Positions 46,075-57,970 of a stretch of 64,000 nt of DNA are shown one piece after another. Within the stretch, counting starts at the first letter, position 1. The number at the start of each line of letters is the position of its first letter. Under the pieces are notes generated by a model. The model was not told where the DNA came from and ran no database searches. It saw nothing but the letters and a program-made list of their open reading frames with translations. This DNA is from Solanum dulcamara (Eukaryota; Streptophyta; Magnoliopsida; Solanales; Solanaceae), in contig NC_077245.1 in NCBI RefSeq assembly GCF_947179165.1, positions 47,455,286 to 47,519,285 of the forward strand, given 5' to 3'. The position numbers and the translations under genes are program-made.

Positions 46075-49000
46075 TGTCACGACCCAACCCCATAGGCCGC
46101 GACTGGGGCCCGACCTATACATCTGTACCTATAACTATTAGGTATAAGGACAGACCATCAACACCCCAATGGGTGATAACCTATTTATGTACATATAGCC
46201 TCTTTTATGTGTATCGTAACATGAAAGGGCATGGAAGCCGACAAGGCTGCCATAACATAATAATAATTATAACACGCCGTATAGGCACAGATGAAAAAGA
46301 CTTATAAATAAACCATATACATATGTCTACAGACCTCTAAAAATATTAATGGTAACATATGGCGGGATAAGGCCCCCGCCGTACCTGTGAACAAAAAAAT
46401 ATATACATCAAGGTTCAGTACCTAAAGTTGCACTCTGATACAATGGAGCTCTTCTCAAACTCGCTGGGTATATCCCTAAGCTGGAGGATCCTCTATTCGC
46501 ATGTTTGTACCTGCGGGCATGAAACACAACCCCTCGAAGAAAGGGGGTCAGTATGATATATGTACTGAGTATGTAAGCATAAAACATTATAAAGAAACTA
46601 CAGTTGAAATAGGGATACAGGGAGCAAATATGAAAGTTAATAATCACTGTATCTGCATCTAAGGAAATGTAGTCATATACATTATCATACATTGTACACG
46701 GACCTCTAGTGAACTAGGTGTCATAATCATTTCATCATATCATCATATCATCATGTCATCATCTCTTTTCATCATGTATATTACTTCCTCATGTCATTGT
46801 ATACAGCATTATATCATCGTATACGACATAATCTCATCGTATATGTCACCATATTATATATGGTCTATTATGGGGCTCGTGGTCACAAATGTATCACTAT
46901 ATTTTCATATGCATGCCTACATAAAGTACTCGACCCTTTAGTGAGGGACTCGGTAAAGGGAGTGGGGTACATCTATAGCATACCAGCATCATATATATAT
47001 ATACATAACCGACCCTCTAGTGAGGAACTCGGTATTCCTTCTTTATTTCACCACACATTCCATCACACACATACTATCATATTATAACACATACCATTAT
47101 AGTACAGCCGGCCTAGGCCTCGGGGAATAATCGTATTGTCATAACATATACCGTGCCTCTTATACAGAATTGTCTCCTCATATATGGAATCATATATATC
47201 TGGCCCAAGACTCGTTGAAAGAAGTAGTAAAGCTGCACCCGATATAATATCCGGCCCATCATAGGATGTGGAAAAAGAAGGGTTACAGCATGCACAAGTA
47301 GAGTAGTAAGAAACCATATGCAACTAAGTCACCCTCTGAGACTCAATGAAAGAGTCAAGTGAACCGTCACCTGAAGACCAGGAAAGTAATTATCCGAAGT
47401 ACCCTTTAGATGTCTTTAGGGATTGCATCAATTGGGGCCTCGGGAATTACTAGCATGTATCAAGACAATGACACATAGCTCATGTAACCAAAGACACAAC
47501 TTATGCAATTAGAAACATTTATCACTGTAGAGCCTTTAGGAAGAGGAGCTGGTATCTTCACTTACTATTGACTATATAGAAGGCTCAAGAATAGTAGTTT
47601 AACTACTTTCAGACCTTTAATATTCAAAAGTGACTACAAGTAACCAGTTAGAACTCTTACAATAGCTGAGTTGTTGCCTTAAGTCTCCTATGTGATAAAA
47701 AGTAGTACATGTAAAGCCTATCTCTTCTTTCCTTTCGAATGGCTTAATTGTAAGTGAAATGATATATGATATGGGTTTAGAGGTAATTCCAATTATGAGC
47801 TCCGAGTATAACTCATGAATTGCAGTCACTTCTGAACATTAAAAGTTTGAAAGTAGTTAAACTACTATTCTCGAGCCTTTTATATAGTGAACAGTAAGTG
47901 GAGGTACCAGCTCCTCTTTCTAAAGGCTCTATAGTGATAATGGTTTCTAATTGCATCAGATGTGTCTTTGTTTTGCATGAGCTATGTGGTATTGTCTTGA
48001 TGCATGTCTGTGATTCTTGAGGCCCCAATTAATGTAATCCCTAATGACATCTAAAGGGCACTTTGGATAATTACTTTCCTAGTCCTCAGGTGACGGTTCA
48101 CTTGACTGTTTCATTGAGTCTCAGAGGGTGACTTAGTTGTATATAGTTTCTCACTACTCTACTCATGCATGTTGTAACCCTTCTTTCTCTGCATCCCATG
48201 ATAGGTCGGATATTATATCGGGCGTAGCTTTACTACTTCTTTCACCAAGTCCTGGGCCGAGTATGTATAATTTCATGTACGAGAAAAGGATTTCATACGT
48301 GAGGCATGGTAATATGTTATGATGATAAAATTATTCATCGATTCTTGAGACGGGTACGATATATGATGGTATGTGTTATAATATGATGGTACATATGTGA
48401 TGGTATGTGTGACGAAATAAGGAAAGAATATCGAGTCTCTCCCTAGAGGGCCGGGTATGGTATGTATATATGATGATGGTATGCTATAATGTACATCACT
48501 CCCTTTACCGAGTCCCTCACTAAAGGGCCAGATACTTATGTAGGCATACATATGAAAGTATAGTGATACATTTGTGACCCCGACACCCATAATGAACCAA
48601 AGGAAATATGATGACATATACGATAAAATTATACTGTATACGATGAAAATTAGCCTTATATGATGATATGATGAAGTAATATATATGACGATATAATGAC
48701 ATGTTAAGATAATGAAACGATTATAACACTGAGTTCACTAGAGGAATGAGTTTAGTGTATGAGAATGTATATGACTACACGTCCTCAGAGGTAGGTATAG
48801 TGAGTTGTTAAATGTTATATTTGTTTCCTGCATCCCTATTTCAGTTGTTATCTCAGTTATGATATGCTATGATTTACATACTCAGTACATATATTATATT
48901 GACACCCCGTTCTCCGAGGGGTTGAGTTTCATGCCCGTAGGTACAGATGTTCATTTTGGAGATCCTCTAGCTTAGGATTTCTGCTCAGCTATGTTGGAAG

Positions 49001-49796
49001 CGCTCCACTATTCTAGAGAGTAGCTCTTGGTACTGGTCATTTGATGTCGGCATTTGTTTATTCAGGGGTACTATGGGGGCCTTGTCCCACCATATATTAC
49101 CGTTCATAACTCTTAGAGGTTTGTAAACATATGTATGTGGGTTGTTTATAAGTTTGTTTCAACTATGCCTGTATGTCGCATTATAAATATCTTTATATTA
49201 CAACATCCTTGTCGGCTTGCGTGCCTTTTTATGATATGGTACAAACTTGACTATAGTTGATAGATATGTATACAAGTGTCCAGGTCGGACCCCAGTCGCA
49301 GCCTATTGGGTTGGGTCATGATAGTGGCGCCTCCACCTACTGCCATATGTCGCCTCCTTTTTGCATCCATGTGTCTATCCTACATTCTTCCATGTGTACT
49401 CATCCCATGCTGCTATGTGTCATGTAGGTGCATTACCTACTTAGTCCAAGTAGGTGTATCACCTACTTATTTCTTCTTTGTGGGTTCGTAATCCTATCTT
49501 ACTTTGAGAATCTATGTAATCCTTGCTACGTAAGCTCGACATGTACTCAAGTAGCTTAAGTATGTAAGACTTTCAAGGTTGTATCTTACGTAAGTAATTC
49601 GAGTCCTACGACTCATTACTTGACTTCCAACTCCTTCTGGACTCTTATAACCCTATTTCCAACCTTCCTTATTGTGGGGTATCACATTCTCCTTTCCTTA
49701 GAGTTATTTGATAGCATAGTAGATAATCTAGATCACATGGCACCTTTCAAGAGACGTAAGACAATGTCCCAAGGTGCAAAATTATGGGGTATAACA
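46075..49796 (-). mobile_element. 3' LTR of the outer minus-strand B element, with an inverted insert
   Basis: The outer end TGTCACGACCCAACCCC is at 46075; the inner end is ggggtataaca at 49796, followed by the purine tract. 46075-47640 and 49324-49796 follow the minus-strand LTR order (compare 60370-61980 and 63580-64000). Between them, 47641-49323 is a plus-oriented LTR piece ending gggttgggtcatgata. 46075-47640 and 47818-49323 therefore form long inverted arms with a ~180-bp centre. The normal middle of the LTR (about 1.6 kb) is missing. Confidence 0.8.
47641..49323 (+). mobile_element. Inverted B/C-type LTR fragment inside the outer LTR
   Basis: Follows 40030-41810 of solo LTR C in order: the gtacatgtaaagcctatctct segment, the tggaggtaccag..tcctctt segment, gagtccctc..aaaggg modules, a decayed hairpin box near 48893 and an LTR end at 49323. 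It lacks its first ~1.7 kb. No target repeat flanks it, so it probably arose by rearrangement rather than insertion. Confidence 0.75.
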
Positions 49797-49866
49797 TCCT
49801 TCCGCTCTTTAGAACATTTGTCCTTGAATGTTAAACAAAACCTTACCGGGAGACTTCTTTCTATTG
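49797..49866 (-). other. Purine tract and internal stub of the outer B element
   Basis: tccttccgctctttagaaca is the complement of the B purine tract; the following bases match 53130-53230 of the inner element. The sequence breaks at the target repeat CAATA and continues at 57149 beyond the nested element. Confidence 0.75.
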
Positions 49867-49871
49867 CAATA
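49867..49871. repeat. Target-site duplication, left copy (caata)
   Basis: caata directly before TATCATGACCC of the nested element and again at 57144-57148 directly after its far LTR end. Confidence 0.9.
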
Positions 49872-52800
49872 TATCATGACCCAACCCCGTAGGCCGCAAC
49901 TAGAGTATGACCTAGACCCCTCATATACATATCTATCAGTTGTGGTCACGTCAAATTATAAACATGCAATGCATATACATCAAGTGTAGTTAAACCAGAC
50001 TACAAATAACATGATACGTACATGATAACCCTCATGGGTCATAACATTTCGTATATCTGTAGCATCTTTCATTCGTATTATGACGTGAAAGGGCACGAAA
50101 GCCGACAAGGCTTCTATAACATAACAACACGTACAATACATCATATAGACCCACCTGAACCAAACTAACATATACAACCCATATATACATGTCTGCAGCC
50201 CTCTAACAGTAGTTATGACAACATCTGGCAGGATAGGGCCCCCGATGTACCCCTGAATAACAAAACAATACTATACATCAGTGGCTAGTGCCAAAAACTA
50301 GGCTCCGATAAAATGGAGCATCCTCCAGCTGACCAGATGGAATCCCTAGCTGACGGACTCCCAGAACCAGTACCTATACCTACGGGCATGAAATGCAGCC
50401 CCCTAAAGAAAGAGAGTCAGTACGATATATGTACTGAGTATGTAAAACATAACATAATAGAACTGCAAGAATATCTGAGATAGAGGAACATGAGATAAAA
50501 TGTCAAATCAAAAATCTGTACTTGTACTCTGTGAATTACAAAAGCATACATGTTCAAATTATACCATATAGCCGGCCCTACCAGGGATCCAATGAATATA
50601 TCTGTAAAACCATCATAAGCCCCGTGCCATTACCACCTTATTACAACACATCATCACATATATACATATGTACTCGGCCCTCTAGTGAGAGACGATTGAC
50701 AATGCAGTGAATTGCATGAATTTGATAACCGGCCAGGGAGTCGGCGAAGAATTGTTATAGTATACACGAATAGAGTAGTGAGTAACTATATGCAATTTAA
50801 ATCATATCAGAATCTCGACAGAATAAGAAAGTTAAGCTTTTGCCTGAGGACCCGAGTAGTGGTGTAGTTATTTCGAGTGTCCTCTAAATGCCATTATGTG
50901 CTACCTCAATTGAAATCTCGGGAACCCTAGACATGTATTAACATAGGGCCAAATCATTTATGGAATCAAAACATTTGGTATCATATAGTCTTTAAGACTT
51001 GGAGCCTATACATTCATTATCTCTATAATACATAAAAGTTTCAAGGGAACTAGGTCAACTATTACAAGAGTTCGATATTCAAAAGTAAATAAGAGATGTT
51101 TGAGAATGGATTTACCCCAGAGCTCATATTATGTTTCACTTACAACTAAAACATGCCAGAAAGGAAAGAGAATAAGCTCTATATAGTTTGTACTTTCCTT
51201 CATGTGGTTATCACATACATATTTCGTACCCGGCCCATTATGGGGCTCGGTGAACAACTATGGCATCATAATCTCATTTTCATACCAAGACATATCAAGA
51301 TAAAGGAGAGAGAGTTTTCCACACACAACTTTTTGACACATAGAAGCCTAAATAGGCAATACTCAATCCTTATAGAAGTTCCCATCCTAAGCAGTAGATA
51401 GGGATTATGAGGCATACTTGGAGTTCTGGGAATGGAATTATCCCCCATTTCATGTACATTTCACTTAAAGCTAATACATGCCAAAAGGAATGAAAAATAA
51501 CTTTACATACTTATTCCAAACCATGCCAAGAGAAAGCTTCACATACTTCATACGGTTTACTCTTTGTACTGTTCGCCTCATCGTCCTTTGAACCTATTGA
51601 ATATTGAAGTAATACGAATATAAACCACTCTTGACTTTCCATCACCTTAAATTTCACCTTAGTATTCATGGATCCTATTTCCTTGTTCGTCTCCTCGACT
51701 AGGTCTTTAACTAGTTAAGGTGCTTAACGAAAATTGGGCAGCACCTCCCCTATAACGTGCCCTATCCAAATTTGTAATTCCACTCCTAATACCAACAGAC
51801 AACCAAAAACAACAACCTGCAGCATATATTTAAGAAATTCATATCAACAATATACAACATAAACTCCAAATGACTTGCTCGAAACTACGATACCAAAAGA
51901 GGGTTTCTAGTCTTTGTTTCGCAATACCTTTAATTAAATGAAATGAGGGGTTGTGTGGATAAAACAAGCAGAACCCACACACCTATTAGAACACATTTAG
52001 GCCCTGCAACAAACACCACACAACCAGCAACCGCCTCCAAACACACAACGCCTCCCTTCGACTACAATTTAACTACGACGACTTCAATTTAGATTCTTTC
52101 TTTCCCTGAGCATCTCCGTGACTTTTTTTATACTTACAGAAGTATAAAAGGTACATAATACACTCCATAAAAACCCCATAAAGACCGAATTTAAAGGAGA
52201 AACCTTACCTTACCCGAACTTGGCCAAAATTAGCCAAAATCGCGCCTCGAAAACCTCTATAGCATGCTGAAAGTTGCAGACTGTTTGTAGCTCATTCTTG
52301 CTTCCACAAAATGGGTTGTAATGTTATTAAACACCGTTATACTGTCGTAGGATACCTTAAATAATTAAGTTACAGACTGAAATCGGAACATACCTATTTT
52401 TCTCTCCTAGCCATCCTCTTTTTCTCTCTAGACTTAGGGTTTTGTTTTCTTAATTTGTGCTAAATTTTAAAGACCAAAGCTGAAGTATATCTTATAGATA
52501 CATAAATGTGGGTGGTCCTAGGAGGTGACATATGTCATCTCCAAAGGGGGACATGTGTCCATCCCCTATTGGGCCACCGTGTCCATGCAAGCATGGTGGG
52601 GCGGCGACATGGCAGTGGGACCCACCTCCCCCAAGTAGGTGGGTGACCTACTTGACCCCAAGAAGGTGGGTCACCTACTTGCTTGAGGTGCTGCCATGTG
52701 TCACTCTTCCATTGGCTGCCACGTGTTTTTTTTTCTCTTCCTTATGGGTTCGTAATCTCGTCCTATTTTAAGAGCCTATATAATCCATGCTACGCAAGCT

Positions 52801-53059
52801 TGGTACATACTCAATTATCTTAAGTACGTAAGACTTCTAAGTTAGTAGCTTACGTAGGTAAATCAAGTCCTACGACTCATTACTTGGCCTTCAATTCCTT
52901 CTGGATTTTTATGACTCTATTTCCAACCTTCTCTACTATGGGGTATCACATTCTCCCTTCCTTAGAATCGTTTGATAGAGTCTGGACAGTAGGGGTCTCA
53001 TGGACACTTTCAAGAAGACTAGGAACATGTTTCAAAGTTCAAAAGTGTGGGGTATAACA
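49872..53059 (-). mobile_element. 3' LTR of the nested minus-strand B element
   Basis: Runs from TATCATGACCCAACCCC to ggggtataaca at 53059, beside the purine tract. Contains the hairpin box (50398-50437) and a U3 palindrome at 52632-52654. It pairs with 54316-57143 at a constant offset of 4125 bases over 50480-51793, where the two are almost identical, while both flanks differ at many more positions. Confidence 0.88.
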
Positions 53060-53196
53060 TCCTTCCCCCTTTTAGAACATTCTTCCCCGAATGTTAAATA
53101 AAACTGAACACGTTTCAAAGTTCAAAAGTGCAGGGTATAACATCCTTCCCCCCTTTAGAACATTCTTTCCCGAATGTTAAATAAAACTTTCTTCAA
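53031..53196. repeat. 83-bp tandem duplication over the LTR/purine-tract border
   Basis: ttcaaagttcaaaagtg starts at 53031 and again at 53114. Each copy holds the LTR end (ggtataaca), the cccccttt tract complement and the ccgaatgttaaataaaact segment. It duplicates the site where plus-strand priming would occur. Confidence 0.88.
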
Positions 53197-54315
53197 GACT
53201 TTATACCAATTGCAGGGAGATTATTTTCTATTGTGATCACACATACTTTCATCCAAGTAATTAATATACGAGTTTCAGGAGTTGGGGTTACCTGTAGACA
53301 TCGACAAAAGGTATGGATACTTGTATTTTATGTCCTCTTCAATTTCTCAGGTCATCCCCTTTTCTGGTTTTGGTTTTTGCCATAATATCTTGACGGAAGG
53401 CACGTCTTTAGTCTACAATCTTCTAGTTTGCCGATCTAAGATGGTGATAGGTTTTTTCTCATAGTATTCTATTTCCTAGACATCATTTATGGAACATACC
53501 CTGGGTGGCTCATCAGTATCCTTGCAAAGCATCCCTATCTAATGTAATAGGCATATAGTTTCCAAATAAGGTGGTAAGCTCAACTTACCAACCACTTTGC
53601 CCACCTTACGAGCAACTTGATACAATCTAATGTATTTTGGGTTAATTTTCCTTTTCTGGGTGGCCCTATTATGAACATCCAATCATTAATTTGAACTCTG
53701 TATGTCGATGTCGATTATCTGTATATCATTTCTGCTGACTCTGGGCTGTTATTCAATAGCTTGCTTAATTATGTCGGGTCCTGTTTAGTTTAGTCTTTCT
53801 AACATCGACCCATCCAATAGGGGACTTACATGTCTTGCTCTACCAGTCTTGTACGGGGCCATTGGGATACTGGAGTAGTAATTATTATTGTAGGAAACTT
53901 GATAAGTGATAGATAATCATCCCAGCTATCATTGAAGTTAACAACACCAACTCATGACATATCTTCTAGCGTCTAAGTGGTACGCTTTAGCCTGTTCATC
54001 AGGTTTGAGGGTAAAGTAGTGTACGAAGACTTATCTGTCTTCCCAGTTTCTTTGCGGACTGATCCTCGGCAGTTAACTATAACTTGGGCTCCTTCATAGT
54101 GTCTCTTGAGTTATTTGATATCCTTTTATTGCTCTACCCTTTTCTTTTCATATGCATTCACCTTCTAGCGTTATGTCATTCAAGGTCTTGTTGACAACTT
54201 CTTAACACTATCTTGCATAGCATTCTGACTTCTATCTAATTATTGACGACTTCCAGATCTTCCTAACTTGGTTCAACAAAGGATCTTATTAAAGTTTAAG
54301 CATCCATCTCAAATA
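53060..54315 (-). pseudogene. pol: Integrase end of the nested B element, truncated
   Basis: On the minus strand there are remains of the integrase core (IEF-AYNN-like stretch around 53860-53950), linker and C-terminal domain (around 53580-53700), and the terminal region toward 53280, all with many stops. It is close in order to 32290-33010 of the plus-strand B element. At about 54315 it jumps directly into the other LTR, so protease, RT, gag, primer site and the last ~320 bp of the 5' LTR are deleted. Confidence 0.7.
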
Positions 54316-57143
54316 TATTGCAGACCTCTAACAGTAGTAATGACAACATATGGCGGGATAGGGCCCCCGCTGTACCCCTAAATAACTAAACAATACTATA
54401 CATCAGTGGTTAGTGCCAAAAACTAGGCTCCGATACAATAGAGCTTCCACCAGCTGAGCTGATGGAATCCCTAGCTGACGGACTCCCAAAACCAGTACCT
54501 GTACTTGTGGGCATGAAATGCAGCCCCCTAAACAAAGAGGGTCAGTACGATATATGTACTGAGTATGTAAAACATAACATAATACAACTGCAAGCATATC
54601 TGAGATAGAGGAACATGGGATAAAATGTCAAATCAAAAATCTGTACTTGTACTCTGTGAATTACAAAAGCATACATGTTCAAATTATACCATATAGCCGG
54701 CCCTACCAGGGATCCAATGAATACATCTGTAAAACCATCATAGGCCCCATGCCATTACCACTTTATTACAACACAGCATCACATATATACATATGTACTC
54801 GGCCCTCTAGTGAGAGACGATTGACAATGCAGTGAATTGCATGAATTTGATAACCGGCCAGGGAGTCGGCGAAGAATTTTTATAGTATACACGAATAGAG
54901 TAGTGAGTAACTATATGCAATTTAAATCATATCAGAATCTCGACAGAATAAGAAAGTTAAGCTTTTGCCTGAGGACCCGAGTAGTGGTGTAGTTATTTCG
55001 AGTGTCCTCTAAATGCCATTATGGGCTACCTCAATTGAAATCTCGGGAACCCTAGACATGTATTAACATAGGGCCAAATCATTTATGGAATCAAAACATT
55101 TGGTATCATATAGTCTTTAAGACTTGGAGCCTATACATTCATTATCTCTATAATACATAAAAGTTTCAAGGGAACTAGTTCAACTATTACAAGAGTTCGA
55201 TATTCAAAAGTAAATAAGAGATGTTTGAGAATGGATTTACCCCAGAGCTCATATTATGTTTCACTTACAACTAAAACATGCCAGAAAGGAAAGAGAATAA
55301 GCTCTATATAGTTTGTACTTTCCTTCATGTGGTTATCACATACATATTTCGTACCCGGCCCATTATGGGGCTCGGTGAACAACTATGGCATCATAATCTC
55401 ATTTTCATACCAAGACATATCAAGATAAAGGAGAGAGAGTTTTCCACACACAACTTTTTGACACATAGAAGCCTAAATAGGCAATACTCAATCCTTATAG
55501 AAGTTCCCATCCTAAGCAGTAGATAGGGATTATGAGGCATACTTGGAGTTCTGGGAATGGAATTATCCCCCATTTCATGTACATTTCACTTAAATCTAAT
55601 ACATGCCAAAAGGAATGAAAAATAACTTTACATACTTATTCCAAACCATGCCAAGAGAAAGCTTCACATACTTCATACGGTTTACTCTTTGTACTGTTCG
55701 CCTCATCGTCCTTTGAACCTATTGAATATTGAAGTAATACGAATATAAACCACTCTTGACTTTCCATCACCTTAAATTTCACCTTAGTATTCATGGATCC
55801 TATTTCCTTGTTCGTCTCCTCGACTAGGTCTTTAACTAGTTAAGGTGCTTAACGAAAATTGGGCAGCACCTCCCCTATAACGTGCCCTATCCAAATTTGT
55901 AATTCCACTCCTAATACCTACATCCAACCAAAAGAAACAACCTTCAGCATATGCTTAATCAATTCACATCAACAATATACAACATAAACTCCAAACGACT
56001 TGCTTGAAACTATGATACCAAAAGAGGGTTTCTAGTCTTTGTTTCGTAACACCTTTAATTATATAAAATGAGGGGTCATGTGGATGCAACAAGAAGCACC
56101 CACACACCTATTATAATACATTTAGGCCGTAAAACAAACACCACACAACCAGCAGCCGCCTCAAAACACACAACGCCTCCCTTCCACTATAATTTAACTA
56201 CGACGACTTCAATTTAGATTGTTTCTTTCCCTAAGCATCTCCACGACTTTTTTATACTTACAGCCATATAAAAGGTACATAATACACTCAATAAAAACCC
56301 TATAAAGTCCAAATTTAAAGGAGAAACCTTACCTTACCCGAACATGACCAAAATTAGCCAAAATCGCTCCTTGGAAACCTCTTTAGCATGCTGAAGGTTG
56401 CGGACTGTTTGTAGCTCCTTCTTGCTGCCCCAAAATGGAGTTTAATGTTATTAAAAACTGCTATAATGTCATAGTATACCTTAAATAATTAATTTATATA
56501 GAAAAATCGGAACGTACCTATTTTTCTCTCCTAGACGTCCTCTTTTTCTCTCTAGACTTAGGGTTTTGTTTTCTTAATTTGTGCTAAAGTTTAAACACCA
56601 AAGCTGAAGTATATCTTATATATACATACATGTGGGTAGTCCTACGTGGTAACACATGACATCCCCTAAGGGGGACATGTGTCCATCCCCTATTGGGCCA
56701 CCGTGTCTATGCAAGCATGGTGGGAATGCCATGTGGCAGTGGGGCCCACCCCTCTCAAGCAGGTGGGTCACCTGCTTGCTTGAGGTGCTTCCATGTGTCA
56801 TTTTTCCTTTGGATGCCACGTGTCTTGTTTTTTCTCCTCCTCATGGATTCGTAACCTTGTCTTATTTTAAGAGCCTATGTAATCCATGCTATGCAAGCTC
56901 GGTACATACTCCAATAGCTTAAGTACGTAAGACTTCTAAGTTAGTAGCTTACGTAGGTAAATCGAGTCCTACGACTCATTACTTGGCCTCCAATTCCTTT
57001 TGGATTCTTATGACTCTATTTCCAACGTTCTCTATTCTCCCTTCCTTAGAGTCATTTGATAGTGTCGGGACAGTAGGGGTCTCATGGCCACTTTCAAGAA
57101 TACTAGGAACACGTTTCAAGGTTCAAAAGTGCGGGATGTAACA
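54316..57143 (-). mobile_element. 5' LTR of the nested B element, truncated
   Basis: Corresponds to about 50190-53059 of the other LTR; the outer ~320 bp (primer-site side) is gone. Its far end is gcgggatgtaaca at 57143, followed by caata. It carries the hairpin box at 54525-54562 and the gtccatcccctattgggcca U3 segment (56690). No coding capacity: the repeated open frames at 54647-54835 and 55278-55526 mirror those in the other LTR and have no family match. Confidence 0.85.
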
Positions 57144-57148
57144 CAATA
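57144..57148. repeat. Target-site duplication, right copy (caata)
   Basis: Exact match to 49867-49871. Beyond it the outer element's interior resumes (atattttcatcgag, compare actttcatccaag at 53250). Confidence 0.9.
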
Positions 57149-57970
57149 ACATATATTTTCATCGAGCAATTAACATAAGAGTTTCAGTAGTTAAGATTAC
57201 CTTTGGATATAGGGAACAAGTACGGATATCTCTTCTCTACCTCTCTTTTGACTTCCCAGGTCATCCCCTCTCAAGTTTTTGTTTCGCCACAACACTTTGA
57301 CGGAAGCCACGTCCGTAGTTCACAACCTTCTAGTTTGCTAATCCAAGATGGCGATAGTTTGCTCCTCATAAGATAAATCCTTTATTACATGTACTTCATC
57401 CACAGAGGATATTCTGGAAGGGTTCACTTATAAAGTTGCGGAACATTGACATGTGGAAACTAGATGTATTGTTTTTAAACCAAATAGTAGGGCCAACGCA
57501 TAGGCAACTTTGCTTATTGTACGAATGGTCTGATAAGGACCAATGTATTTCGAGCAAGGTTTCCCTTTCTTGTCAAATTTTATTACCCCCTTCTTGGGTG
57601 ACACCTTTAAAAATACCCAGCTATCAACTTGGACCCTAAATGTCGACATTGATTAGCTGCATACAACTTCTACCGATTCTGGGTTTGCTAATTAATAGCT
57701 TGCTCAATTATGTTTGGGCCTACTAATTTAACATCCACCCAACTAATAGGGGACTTCCACATCTTGCCATGCAAAGTCTCATACGGGGTACTAGAATAGT
57801 AGTAATTATTATAGGAAAACTCAATGAGTGATAGATGATCATCCCAGCTACCTTCACAGTCAACAACACCAGCCTACGACATGCCTTCTAGCATTTAAGT
57901 AGTACGCTTAGTCTGTCTATCAGGTCTGAGGATGAAAGGCGGTATTATGGCCTGGGCTGATATCCAAACG
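57149..57970 (-). pseudogene. pol: Integrase C-terminal region of the outer B element, broken
   Basis: The minus-strand frame 57428-57649 reads VDSWVFLKVSPKKGVIKFDKKG, then KYIGPYQTIRTISKVAYALA, the Ty3/gypsy integrase C-terminal domain. To its right (57650-57960), in other frames, are core remnants with a WDDHLSLIEF-like stretch and FHPQTDRQTKRTTQMLE. To its left (57180-57420) is the degraded chromodomain-side end. Several stops and frameshifts. It is the same gene region as 32160-33010 and 53060-54315. Confidence 0.82.

Noticed and set aside
50522..51401. Open frames repeated identically at 54647-55526, suggesting a conserved gene pair
   Set aside because: They lie in the two LTRs of one element within the near-identical block; the identity is at DNA level and includes noncoding parts.
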